NCBI GenBank assembly: GCA_027491195.1
Contig: JAIXWQ010000011.1
Coordinates: forward strand, 248,001-312,000
Reading direction: 5' to 3'
Source: Cytophagaceae bacterium
GTDB lineage: Bacteria; Bacteroidota; Bacteroidia; Cytophagales; Spirosomataceae
DNA: 64,000 nt
The translations under genes were made by a program, and so were the position numbers. Each line of letters starts with the position of its first letter. The stretch's first letter is position 1. The notes beneath the pieces were generated by a model. It saw only the letters and a program-made list of their open reading frames with translations. It was not told the origin of the DNA and did not search any database. Positions 8,501 through 16,404 of the stretch are shown here, piece by piece.

Positions 8501-9223
8501 ATGACGGAGAATAACTGGAAAGAGGAAGAAGAAAAAATCAAGCAGGCTTTTGGTGATAAAACCTGGGCTCAAATTAAATCAGAGGAATCGTGGCGTATCT
8601 TCAAAATCATGAGCGAATTCGTCGAGGGAATTGATAAGTTATCAAAAATTGGCCCTTGCGTGTCTATATTCGGATCAGCAAGAACAAGTCCTGATAATCC
8701 TTATTACAAGATAGCGGAAGAAATTGCTGCGAAATTAGTGAGACATGGTTATGGCGTTATAACAGGCGGTGGCCCCGGTATTATGGAGGCTGGGAATAAA
8801 GGAGCGGCAAGTGAAAAAGGAAGAAGTGTAGGATTAAACATCGAATTGCCGTTTGAACAAAAGCCCAATCCTTACATCGATTCTGATAAAAACATCAACT
8901 TTGATTTCTTTTTTGTGCGCAAAGTAATGTTTGTCAAATATTCACAGGGCTTTATTATTATGCCGGGCGGTTTCGGTACCTTGGACGAAATGTTTGAATC
9001 ACTTACGTTGATCCAAACCCATAAAATAGGTCGTTTCCCGGTAGTATTAGTGGGAAAAGACTATTGGGGAGGTCTACTTGATTGGATTAAAAAGACCATG
9101 GTGGGACACGGGAATATTCACGAAGAGGACTTAGAATTATTTTCATTAGTAGATACTCCTACCGAAGCCGTCCGAGTAATCGATGACTTCTATGCGAAGT
9201 ATTTACTCAAGCCTAACTTTTAG
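8501..9223 (+). CDS. LOG-family (TIGR00730-type) nucleotide 5'-monophosphate phosphoribohydrolase
   Basis: A 240-aa Rossmann-fold protein with both LOG signatures: GGGPGIMEAGNKGA and PGGFGTLDEMFE. LOG enzymes hydrolyse the N-glycosidic bond of nucleoside monophosphates, including cytokinin ribotides; in bacteria the physiological substrate is often unknown. This one belongs to the longer bacterial group with an N-terminal helical extension (KEEEEKIKQAFGDKTWAQIKSEESW). The ATG at 8501 is preferred over a TTG three codons earlier. Its end overlaps the polX-like gene by 11 bp, tail to tail. Confidence 0.88.
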   Translation: MTENNWKEEEEKIKQAFGDKTWAQIKSEESWRIFKIMSEFVEGIDKLSKIGPCVSIFGSARTSPDNPYYKIAEEIAAKLVRHGYGVITGGGPGIMEAGNKGAASEKGRSVGLNIELPFEQKPNPYIDSDKNINFDFFFVRKVMFVKYSQGFIIMPGGFGTLDEMFESLTLIQTHKIGRFPVVLVGKDYWGGLLDWIKKTMVGHGNIHEEDLELFSLVDTPTEAVRVIDDFYAKYLLKPNF

Positions 9224-10880
9224 AAAAGAATTTTTTAATCTCTGCCAAAGACAAGGCGTTCAACGTCAATTCCTTCAAAAGGCCTCCTTTTCTTCCCACT
9301 TTCACGCCCCATTCCATATCCGTAATGCCGGCAATGGCATGGGCATCTGGATTAACGGAAACAAATAGGCCTTTGTCCATCGCCTCGTAGATATAACGCC
9401 AATCTAAATCCAAACGATACGGACTCGCATTCAATTCGACAGATACCCCATTCGCCTTGCAGGCATCTAAGATCTTCGACATCTGCAAAGGAAATCCAGG
9501 TCTAGCTAACAATAATCTTCCAGTGGGATGCCCTAGAATAGAGGTGAAGGGATTTTCTATGGCTTTTATCACGCGAGACATCGCTTTATCCAAGTCCATC
9601 ACTAATCCTGCATGAACAGAAGCCACCACATAATCAAAGGAAGACAAAACGTCAGCATCATAGTCTAAACTTCCATCTGGCAAAATATCAGCCTCAATTC
9701 CCTTTAAAATTTGAAAATCAGTCCATTGTGAGTTCAATTGATCGATTTCAGCATGTTGCCTAAGGACATCCTCTTCTTTCAATCCTCCCGCATAGGCCGC
9801 ATATTTTGAGTGATCTGCAATCCCGAAATAGGATAATCCATGCGCTCGACACGCTTCAGCCATTTCCACTAGCGTATTTTTACCATCCGAATAGGTCGAG
9901 TGGTTATGTAAACATCCCTGCAAATCAACATATTGAATCAATATCTGATGGCCATGGTTTTTCGCCCATTCAAATTCTTGAAGGCCTTCTCGCATCTCGG
10001 GCTCAATATAAGGCAAGGATTGACTAGTATAGATTTCTTGTTCTGAATCGATTGATTTTCCCTCAAATCGCTCCATAAAATGTACTTGACTTAAATGCTC
10101 CTGCGTGGCAGACAAGCCAAAATATTTGGAATTAAACTCCGATTGACTCGCAAAATGTATTTCGACCGGGATCAAATGACCAACAATTCCACCTCTCCAA
10201 GTGAAAGGAGAAGACTCCTTCCTATCCTCCTCTAAGCCTTCTACGGATTGTAATAGTCCAGAAGCACCGAACAAATCCTCCGTTTCAACTAAAAACACCA
10301 GGCTTGAAATAATTTCCGCATTACGTCTTAACTCGCCAGCTATTTCTACCCGCTCAAAATATTGGGAGAGTTGCGTCTTGATTTCAGCAGCTAAATCCGA
10401 TGCCTTATTAATTCGTAATTTGCTAGAATTCGATTTAATGAATTGAATATTGAGCTTGACACTTTCGACAATAGACCCACCAAATCCCTTCAAATTCGCT
10501 AATCTCCCATCTTCACAAGCGACTAATAGATCATCAATTTCTGTTATTTGCAACTCCTGCCAAATCGTCCTTACTTTTTTAGGACCTAAACCCTTAATCT
10601 TCAGTAGTTGTAAAAGTCCAGTAGGTGTTTGTTCGATAATTTGCTCTAAATCAGTACAGGTGCCCGTAGCAGCCACTTCTTGTACTAGTTGAACAACGAC
10701 CTTCCCTACACCAGGAATCATCAGTAATTCTTGTTCACTCAAGGAATGAATCAAACCGGGAAATTTATCTAATCCACGCGCAGCAAAAGCTAGATTTTTA
10801 CTTTTGAATTCATTGCTGTTATGTAAATCCCAAAGCTTCACGAGAAGCTCAAGCACATCGACAATTTGATCATTTTCCAT
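9213..10880 (-). CDS. polX: PolX-type protein: HhH and PHP domains intact, polymerase site degenerate
   Basis: A 555-aa protein with the bacterial PolX layout: 8-kDa/HhH region (IPGVGKVVVQLVQEV, KIKGLGPKKVRTIW), a nucleotidyltransferase-like region, then a C-terminal PHP phosphoesterase. PHP metal ligands all appear present: CLHNHSTYSDG, GIADHS, KGIEADILPDG, ASVHAG, LGHPTGR, ELNAS, NPDAHA. In contrast the polymerase metal site is gone: where Bacillus PolX has GSLRR...DLD and VDF, this protein has GELRR...SLV and VEI, so the three aspartates are Ser193, Val195 and Glu240. It is therefore probably a nuclease/phosphoesterase in base-excision repair rather than a polymerase. Start ATG at 10880; a GTG two codons upstream overlaps the -7 box. 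Confidence 0.87.
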   Translation of the reverse strand: MENDQIVDVLELLVKLWDLHNSNEFKSKNLAFAARGLDKFPGLIHSLSEQELLMIPGVGKVVVQLVQEVAATGTCTDLEQIIEQTPTGLLQLLKIKGLGPKKVRTIWQELQITEIDDLLVACEDGRLANLKGFGGSIVESVKLNIQFIKSNSSKLRINKASDLAAEIKTQLSQYFERVEIAGELRRNAEIISSLVFLVETEDLFGASGLLQSVEGLEEDRKESSPFTWRGGIVGHLIPVEIHFASQSEFNSKYFGLSATQEHLSQVHFMERFEGKSIDSEQEIYTSQSLPYIEPEMREGLQEFEWAKNHGHQILIQYVDLQGCLHNHSTYSDGKNTLVEMAEACRAHGLSYFGIADHSKYAAYAGGLKEEDVLRQHAEIDQLNSQWTDFQILKGIEADILPDGSLDYDADVLSSFDYVVASVHAGLVMDLDKAMSRVIKAIENPFTSILGHPTGRLLLARPGFPLQMSKILDACKANGVSVELNASPYRLDLDWRYIYEAMDKGLFVSVNPDAHAIAGITDMEWGVKVGRKGGLLKELTLNALSLAEIKKFFSKS

Positions 10881-10885
10881 AGCCA

Positions 10886-10893
10886 CAAATATA
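10886..10893 (-). promoter_or_regulatory. -7 box TATATTTG immediately before the polX-like start
   Basis: Exact TAnnTTTG match on the minus strand ending only 5 bp before the ATG at 10880. If used, the transcript would be nearly leaderless. No -33 TTG seen, so it may be chance. Confidence 0.3.
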
Positions 10894-10895
10894 CG

Positions 10896-11363
10896 CTAAA
10901 ATAAAGTCGCGCCTTCCTTCGCTAACAACCATTCTTTCCGCCAAAGTCCCCCACTATACCCGACCAGTTTACCTGATGCGCCAATTACACGATGACAGGG
11001 ATTAAAAAGTAAGATGGGATTTTGGCCATTTGCATTACCCACTGCCTGCGCCGCCTTCGGCATTTTTAAGCGCTGCGCAATTTCTGCGTAAGTCACCGAA
11101 GAACCGGTAGGAATCTTGCGCAATTCACTCCATACCTTTTGTTGAAAAAGAGTCCCTATAGAGGGATCAGTTGGATAATCTTGCCAAAGACCCGATTCGA
11201 AATACTCCGCTAACATCGATTTAATAGATTGAACCTCAGCAGCATGGTGAATTTCATCTGAGAGGACTTCCTCCACAAAACGACAGGATCTCAATCCTTG
11301 ATCAGAAAGCTCGAGATGGAGCAAACCGATAGGACTTGAAAAATAAAAGGAGGATATCGACAT
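10896..11363 (-). CDS. ogt: Methylated-DNA--[protein]-cysteine S-methyltransferase
   Basis: A 155-aa suicide repair protein. The acceptor cysteine is C123 in LLFNPCHRVIGASG; the helix-turn-helix part TYAEIAQRLKMPKAAQAVGNANGQNP (arginine-finger region) precedes it and the YSGGLWRKEWLLAKEGA end is typical. It removes O6-alkylguanine and O4-alkylthymine lesions in one irreversible step. I chose ATG 11363; a longer in-frame reading to 11456 adds 31 residues not found in the family. It lies directly upstream of the polX-like gene on the same strand (15 bp), giving a small DNA-repair pair. Confidence 0.92.
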   Translation of the reverse strand: MSISSFYFSSPIGLLHLELSDQGLRSCRFVEEVLSDEIHHAAEVQSIKSMLAEYFESGLWQDYPTDPSIGTLFQQKVWSELRKIPTGSSVTYAEIAQRLKMPKAAQAVGNANGQNPILLFNPCHRVIGASGKLVGYSGGLWRKEWLLAKEGATLF

Positions 11364-11510
11364 AGACTTCAATTTCAGACAAAAAATGGTAAATTTCCAA
11401 TAATTAAAAGGGTATTTCAGGAAATTATTAAAAATTGTTCTGGTTTGGAAAATCAAAACAAAAATAAAATTCTAAATTAAATCTATATCAAGCATTTAAC
11501 TATCTATACC

Positions 11511-12941
11511 ATGAATTTTTCCTTCAACAACTACGACACAGGCGGCTTTTTCGATGAAATGTTCGACGCGGACGGAAAGGTACGTCCCGGATATGACCAC
11601 TTCAAAGAGCGCGTAGAACAACTTTCTCAAGAAGAATTTCTACGTAGACAGCAATCCGCTGAAAGAGCCTTAATGGCCATGGGGATTACATTCAACGTAT
11701 ATTCAGAAAACGAAGGCACAGAGCGCATCATGCCGGTTGATATCATTCCCCGCATTGTGGATGCGTCAGAATGGGAAAAGATCGAAAAAGGCTTAATCCA
11801 ACGCATTACAGCCCTTAATCTTTTTTTAAATGACATCTACTCTGACCAAAAAATCATCAAAGACGGTATCATTCCTGCAGCGGTTATCAATTCCTCCAAA
11901 GACTTTTTGAAACCCTGCATCGGAATTAAACCCGCGAAAAACATCTATATCCACATCACCGGAACCGACCTAATTCGAGGCGCAGATGGAGAATATATGA
12001 TTCTGGAGGACAATTTACGTTGCCCATCCGGCGTCTCCTATATGATGGAAAACCGGGAACTTTTAAAGCAAACCTTTCCTGAAGTTGTGGCTAAAACCCG
12101 AATCAGACCCATCTCTGACTACCCAAATAAGTTATTAGAGATGTTGCGTTTCATCAGCGACCGCCCAGAACCAACGGTAGTAGTTTTAACACCAGGTATT
12201 TATAATTCCGCCTATTTTGAGCATTCCTATTTAGCCCAACAAATGGGAGTTGAATTAGTAGATGCCCGCGATTTAGTCGTTCATGAGGGCTATGTAAAAA
12301 TGCGTACTACTAAAGGTTTCCAAATCGTAGACGTCATTTACCGCCGTATTGACGACACTTTCTTAGATCCTACCGTATTCAATCCTGATTCCATGATTGG
12401 AATTCCAGGCATTTTCGAAGTCTACAAAAACGGCAAAGTAGCTATTGCAAACGCCCCAGGAACCGGTGTTGCAGACGACAAAGTGATATATGCCTACGTT
12501 CCCCGCATTATCAAATATTATTTAAACGAGGACCCAATCATCCAAAACGTAAAAACCTACATCTGTTCAGAAGAGGAGGATCGCAAGTATGTCCTCGAAA
12601 ACATCGAAAAATTAGTCGTAAAAGAAGCGAATGAGGCCGGCGGATATGGTATGTTAATTGGGCCAAAATCCACGAAAGAAGAGCAAGAAAAGTTCAAAGC
12701 CCTCATTCTAAGCAATCCACGAAACTACATTGCACAACCGACCATTTCTCTTTCTCGTGTTCCTTGTCTCATCGACGACCACGCAGAAGGACGCCACGTC
12801 GATTTACGTCCTTATATTTTGTATGGAAATGGTGTCAACGTAATGCCGGGCGGATTGACTCGGGTGGCTTTGAGAAAAGATTCGCTTGTGGTGAATTCTT
12901 CGCAGGGGGGTGGGTCGAAGGATACGTGGGTTATGTATTAA
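11511..12941 (+). CDS. Circularly permuted type 2 ATP-grasp protein
   Basis: A 476-aa member of the CP_ATPgrasp (DUF404/DUF407) family. The start NNYDTGGFFDEMFDADGKVR, the region GTDLIRGADGEYMILEDNLR, and the C-terminal SLVVNSSQGGGSKDTWV are diagnostic. Members are thought to form peptide-like bonds using ATP, but no substrate is established. Elsewhere the gene usually sits beside an alpha-E domain protein and a transglutaminase-like protein; here it stands alone, ending in a near-perfect inverted repeat that overlaps the stop codon. Confidence 0.88.
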   Translation: MNFSFNNYDTGGFFDEMFDADGKVRPGYDHFKERVEQLSQEEFLRRQQSAERALMAMGITFNVYSENEGTERIMPVDIIPRIVDASEWEKIEKGLIQRITALNLFLNDIYSDQKIIKDGIIPAAVINSSKDFLKPCIGIKPAKNIYIHITGTDLIRGADGEYMILEDNLRCPSGVSYMMENRELLKQTFPEVVAKTRIRPISDYPNKLLEMLRFISDRPEPTVVVLTPGIYNSAYFEHSYLAQQMGVELVDARDLVVHEGYVKMRTTKGFQIVDVIYRRIDDTFLDPTVFNPDSMIGIPGIFEVYKNGKVAIANAPGTGVADDKVIYAYVPRIIKYYLNEDPIIQNVKTYICSEEEDRKYVLENIEKLVVKEANEAGGYGMLIGPKSTKEEQEKFKALILSNPRNYIAQPTISLSRVPCLIDDHAEGRHVDLRPYILYGNGVNVMPGGLTRVALRKDSLVVNSSQGGGSKDTWVMY

Positions 12942-12993
12942 TGTAGATTCTTCAAAATTGTTGACAGGCCAAATAATTTTGAAGCATCTACAT
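12941..12993. repeat. Near-perfect 19-bp inverted repeat at the ATP-grasp stop codon
   Basis: Arms 12941-12959 and 12975-12993 are reverse complements with one mismatch, around a 15-base loop. The left arm begins on the last base of the TAA stop. There is no U tract after it, so it is more likely a 3'-end protective stem or cruciform than a classic terminator. Confidence 0.6.
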
Positions 12994-13038
12994 CAATACA
13001 TATCAGGAAAAATTGCGACCTCCGGACTAATTTCCTCC

Positions 13039-13115
13039 GGACTAGCGACTAGTGACTAGCGACTGACGGCTGTCCACCGCCCACTGACGACTGTCCACTG
13101 CCTACTTCCACTTAT
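13039..13115. repeat. Heptanucleotide array, CGACTAG/CCACTGT family (locus C)
   Basis: Eleven consecutive 7-bp units in perfect register, from GGACTAG, CGACTAG, TGACTAG, CGACTGA through CGGCTGT, CCACCGC, CCACTGA, CGACTGT, CCACTGC to CTACTTC, CACTTAT. Just before it the 11-mer CCTCCGGACTA occurs twice (13019 and 13034). The array fills the convergent gap between the ATP-grasp and NTF2-like genes and runs straight into the terminator at 13121. Confidence 0.75.
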
Positions 13116-13120
13116 CCATC

Positions 13121-13145
13121 AAAAAAGGGGCCTTCGCCCCTTTTT
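13121..13145. terminator. Bidirectional rho-independent terminator
   Basis: AAAAAAGGGG, a CCTTCG-type loop region, CCCC and a T run form a strong GC stem flanked by A and T tracts, serving both convergent genes. The same 20-odd bases recur at 15025-15052. Confidence 0.85.
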
Positions 13146-13152
13146 GTCCAAC

Positions 13153-13665
13153 CTAGTTTAATAGACTTAATATCCCGGCCGTATCATAGACTAACCACTC
13201 CTCTTTGATTTTACCCTCTTTCATTAAATCAACAGCATTGATTACAACCTTCACTGTTTTATCACCCTTTGTCAATACCGCATTTTGATAAGAGATTACA
13301 TAATGATCGGTAGAAGACATATTTTTAGTTTTATGAACGTATTCCCAAATAGGTGCGACCCTTTCGAATTTAACGGAAATACCATTAGACTTTAAGGCCA
13401 TCAAAAAACCAATATTCTGAGTTAAATTTTTAGTTTCCTGGTTATCATGAAACTTAACCTCAGGTGCATAAAAAGATTTATAAGCTGTCGTATCCAGGGA
13501 TTCTAAAGCTTTGACTGATTTTAAAATCCAGTTCGTGTTAGGTGAATTTTCCAAGCTGTAACCAGCATCCTCTCCTTCAATGGGGGTAGCAGATTTAAAT
13601 TTAAGAGTTGATTGAGCAGTTGCGATACTTGAAACGCATAGCAATAATAGAACTAATTTTTTCAT
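13153..13665 (-). CDS. Secreted NTF2/SnoaL-like protein, function unknown
   Basis: A 170-aa protein with a signal peptide (MKKLVLLLLCVSSIATAQ). The mature part looks like an NTF2-like alpha+beta barrel: WILKSVKALESLDTTAYKSFYAPEVKFHDNQ resembles the helix-strand opening of SnoaL-like proteins, and the strands VNAVDLMKEGKIKEEWLVYD close it. No catalytic residues can be assigned. The start is ATG at 13665; upstream in-frame codons to 13722 would destroy the signal peptide. It is divergent from the AraC gene, with a symmetric element between them, so the regulator may control it. Confidence 0.65.
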   Translation of the reverse strand: MKKLVLLLLCVSSIATAQSTLKFKSATPIEGEDAGYSLENSPNTNWILKSVKALESLDTTAYKSFYAPEVKFHDNQETKNLTQNIGFLMALKSNGISVKFERVAPIWEYVHKTKNMSSTDHYVISYQNAVLTKGDKTVKVVINAVDLMKEGKIKEEWLVYDTAGILSLLN

Positions 13666-13740
13666 ATAGAAATTGTTTAAGTTGTAAAACCTAAAATTGG
13701 GAAAACAGCCCACTTTCCCCAAGCGACCTGTTGTTAGGAA

Positions 13741-13765
13741 TGTTCCATTTTGCTAAGTTGGAACA
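13741..13765. promoter_or_regulatory. Inverted repeat TGTTCCA-N11-TGGAACA, candidate operator
   Basis: A perfect 7-bp palindrome with an 11-bp spacer sits between the divergent NTF2-like gene (start 13665) and the AraC-family gene (start 13821). Position and symmetry suggest a regulator site; AraC proteins usually bind direct repeats, so a different factor is also possible. Confidence 0.35.
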
Positions 13766-13820
13766 AGTTGAAATAGGTAGATTTTATTTATCTTGGACTG
13801 AAAACAATATAATTTCGTGT

Positions 13821-15008
13821 ATGGGCATTATTTTCCCTTTGTTTGGGATTTTCACTTCCTTTCTTCTGATTTACTATTTTAGCTCATTGAACAAATCAAA
13901 TGGTTATCTAGCCCTGTTCTTTTTGATTTGCAATTGGATCGTTTTGATCTATTTCGGTCTGCATTATACAAAAGATCCATTTTGGGAAGGCATCTGTTTT
14001 GTACATTGGTTACCCCTCTCCTACCTAGTAGGGCCCTGCTTATTTTATTATGTCAAAACAACCATTTCTGGTAATCATAAGCTGGATAAAGTAGATTTCC
14101 TACACCTCCTACCGGCTATATTAGTAGGCATTAATTGTCTGCCGTTCACGCTACTTCCTTTTAATGATAAGGCCAAAATCGCTCATGAGATTATCAATGT
14201 CACAGAAAAATACGACCTTGATTTTCTATTTATTTCCTTTGGCAGTATCCTCATCTCCAGAACACTTCACCTACTTTTTTACTGTATTTTGTCTATCGGT
14301 TATTTTGTTATTTATTCCAAGAGAACAAAAGATCAGATAGGGATTTTGAGCACAAACCATACCATGTTGAAAAGATGGATATATTTGCTTTGTGCCATTC
14401 AGGTAATCATTTCGAGCAATAGTTTCTTACATATGTTAACGGTAGTGGGCATCCGTTTTGATTTTGAAAGTGAAAGTTATGCGCAAATATTTACATCAAA
14501 AAATCATTATTTTGGCATAGCTGGTGGTGGATTTTTCCTACAGAATATCTTCCTTTTTCTTTTTCCCAAAATTCTTTTTGGGAATATCTCCTATAATCCA
14601 GCGAAACAAAATCTGCTAAATGATTTCAAATCAATAATACCTAAGAAAAGAAATCAAATAGAAAATGATCCCGAGATTGATATTGAAATTACGTACTACC
14701 TAGAATCGAACCCTTACCTGAGAAAGGATTTTTCATTAGCTCAAATGGCTTTTGACCTTAAAATCACAGAAAGAGATTTATCTTATTACTTTAATGTAAA
14801 ACAGCAGACGACTTTTAGTCAATGGCGGAAGAAGCATCGAATTAACTATGCTATTGAGCAACTAAACTTAGGTGTAAGTCAAAAATTTACGCTCGAAGCC
14901 GTTTCTTCCAGCGCTGGTTTTGCTTCTAGATCAAAATTCATTGATGCTTTTAAAGAGCAAGTGGGAGTAACTCCCTCGAAGTACATAAAGTCACTTGAAA
15001 ATAAGTAA
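13821..15008 (+). CDS. Membrane-anchored AraC-family transcriptional regulator
   Basis: A 395-aa protein. The first 250 residues contain about seven hydrophobic helices (FPLFGIFTSFLLIYYF, LALFFLICNWIVLIYFGL and so on), and residues 295-395 are an AraC-type double helix-turn-helix, ending in the signature SSAGFASRSKFIDAFKEQVGVTPSKYI. This membrane-sensor/AraC layout is common in Bacteroidota; the signal is unknown. I chose ATG 13821 because the first helix starts there; earlier in-frame ATG (13740) and TTG (13731) codons would run the coding region through the palindrome at 13741-13765. Confidence 0.8.
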   Translation: MGIIFPLFGIFTSFLLIYYFSSLNKSNGYLALFFLICNWIVLIYFGLHYTKDPFWEGICFVHWLPLSYLVGPCLFYYVKTTISGNHKLDKVDFLHLLPAILVGINCLPFTLLPFNDKAKIAHEIINVTEKYDLDFLFISFGSILISRTLHLLFYCILSIGYFVIYSKRTKDQIGILSTNHTMLKRWIYLLCAIQVIISSNSFLHMLTVVGIRFDFESESYAQIFTSKNHYFGIAGGGFFLQNIFLFLFPKILFGNISYNPAKQNLLNDFKSIIPKKRNQIENDPEIDIEITYYLESNPYLRKDFSLAQMAFDLKITERDLSYYFNVKQQTTFSQWRKKHRINYAIEQLNLGVSQKFTLEAVSSSAGFASRSKFIDAFKEQVGVTPSKYIKSLENK

Positions 15009-15024
15009 CCCACCCACAATCATC

Positions 15025-15052
15025 AAAAAAGGGGCCTTCGCCCCTTTTTTGA
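15025..15052. terminator. Bidirectional rho-independent terminator
   Basis: AAAAAAGGGG then CCTTCG then CCCCTTTTTTG, the same stem as at 13121-13145, 17 bp after the AraC stop codon. Confidence 0.85.
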
Positions 15053-15059
15053 TTCCGTC

Positions 15060-15129
15060 TTTATTCTTTATGCTTTGTGCTCTATGCTTTATATCTCTAC
15101 TCTATACTCTCTAATCTCTACTCTATAAA
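15060..15129. repeat. Heptanucleotide array, TTTATTC/TTTATGC then CTCTACT units (locus D)
   Basis: Ten 7-bp units in unbroken register: TTTATTC, TTTATGC, TTTGTGC, TCTATGC, TTTATAT, CTCTACT, CTATACT, CTCTAAT, CTCTACT, CTATAAA. It is the right-arm type of loci E, F and G but without a left arm. It ends two bases before the lysA stop codon in the convergent AraC/lysA gap. Confidence 0.8.
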
Positions 15130-15131
15130 AG

Positions 15132-16364
15132 CTACTCTTGCCCACGCAAGATATCCTCCATCGTCTCTCTCCTGCGAATCACTCGCGCCACACCGCCATC
15201 GACTAACACCTCTGCCGGTAGAAAACGGGAATTATAATGAGAAGCCATAGTGAAGCCATAGGCTCCAGCGTTAGCTAAAGCGATGATATCACCTTCTTTG
15301 ACCTCGTTGAGCATTCTTTCGTTTTGCTTTCCGTTGTAATCAAAGGAGAATGTATCTGTCTCGCAGATATAACCGGTTACCCGGTATTCTTCTTGCTTAG
15401 AAGTATCTTGGTTCGAAGCATTGAACATGTAGTGGTAAGAACCATACATCATGGGGCGAATGAGGTGATTTAAACCTGAATTTATACCTACGAAAGTCTT
15501 CACTGGATCACGCTTAACGACATTGGTTTCAGCTAAAAAAGTACCTGATTCGCTCACTAAAAACTTTCCTGGTTCTACCCAAAGGCGTAATTCGCGGCCG
15601 TATTTTGTGCAAAAAGCACGGAAGGCGTTGCTCATGATTTGGCCTACTTCTCTCATATTTACACCCGGATCTTCTGGAGAATAGGGGACTTTGAAACCAC
15701 CGCCTAGGTCGATGATTTGTAAGTCTTTGAAGTCATAAGCAAAATCAAACAAGGCTGAAGCAGCTTGTTCGAAGGTCTGACCGTCCTTGATATCGGATCC
15801 AGTGTGTTGGTGAAGTCCGATGACGTTGATTTTATATTTCTCAACGATAGCAAGAATCTCCGCTTTTTGATGAATGGAGATGCCAAATTTAGACTCCGGG
15901 TGAGCCGTCATGATTTTCTCATTTCCACCTCCAAAAACGTGGGGCTTGATACGAATCAAACAGGGCTGCGATGATCCGTAGGTAGCTCCGAACTTTTCTA
16001 AGACAGAAAGGTTGTCTAGGTTGACGATGGCACCTTTGGAAACCGCATATTCAATTTCTGAAAAATGTACTCCAGAAGGCGTAAAAGTGATATTTGATCC
16101 TTCATAGCCAGCGATTAACCCTAACTCCAATTCCTGTGGTGAAACCACATCCATATCCACTCCATTCTCTCGCATGAGGCGCAAAATGGATAAATTTGTA
16201 TTCGCCTTAACGGCATATTTAATGGTCAAATCAATTCCCTCAAAAGCGGCTCTTAAAACCGAGATTTTTTCCCTAATTTTGTCGGCATCGTATACATAGA
16301 GTGGAGTACCAAAATCTTTGGCCAAATCTGTTAAAGGAATGTTCTGAATTGAATAATATGCCAT
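15132..16364 (-). CDS. lysA: Diaminopimelate decarboxylase
   Basis: A 410-aa fold-type III PLP enzyme that makes lysine from meso-diaminopimelate. The PLP lysine is K53 in TIKYAVKANTN; HQHTGSDIKDG, LGGGFKVPY and the substrate-side CETDTFSF motif are all present. The start is ATG 16364 (MAYYSIQNIP), because a longer reading to 16478 would cover the TATCTTTG promoter box and part of the divergent phoD gene. Transcribed divergently from phoD. Confidence 0.93.
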   Translation of the reverse strand: MAYYSIQNIPLTDLAKDFGTPLYVYDADKIREKISVLRAAFEGIDLTIKYAVKANTNLSILRLMRENGVDMDVVSPQELELGLIAGYEGSNITFTPSGVHFSEIEYAVSKGAIVNLDNLSVLEKFGATYGSSQPCLIRIKPHVFGGGNEKIMTAHPESKFGISIHQKAEILAIVEKYKINVIGLHQHTGSDIKDGQTFEQAASALFDFAYDFKDLQIIDLGGGFKVPYSPEDPGVNMREVGQIMSNAFRAFCTKYGRELRLWVEPGKFLVSESGTFLAETNVVKRDPVKTFVGINSGLNHLIRPMMYGSYHYMFNASNQDTSKQEEYRVTGYICETDTFSFDYNGKQNERMLNEVKEGDIIALANAGAYGFTMASHYNSRFLPAEVLVDGGVARVIRRRETMEDILRGQE

Positions 16365-16382
16365 AGGGAAAATTGTAAGCCA

Positions 16383-16390
16383 CAAAGATA
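16383..16390 (-). promoter_or_regulatory. -7 box TATCTTTG for lysA
   Basis: Exact TAnnTTTG match on the minus strand, 18 bp before the lysA ATG; it decides the start against a longer reading. No -33 TTG at normal spacing. Confidence 0.5.
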
Positions 16391-16404
16391 CTAATCTAAC
16401 AAAC

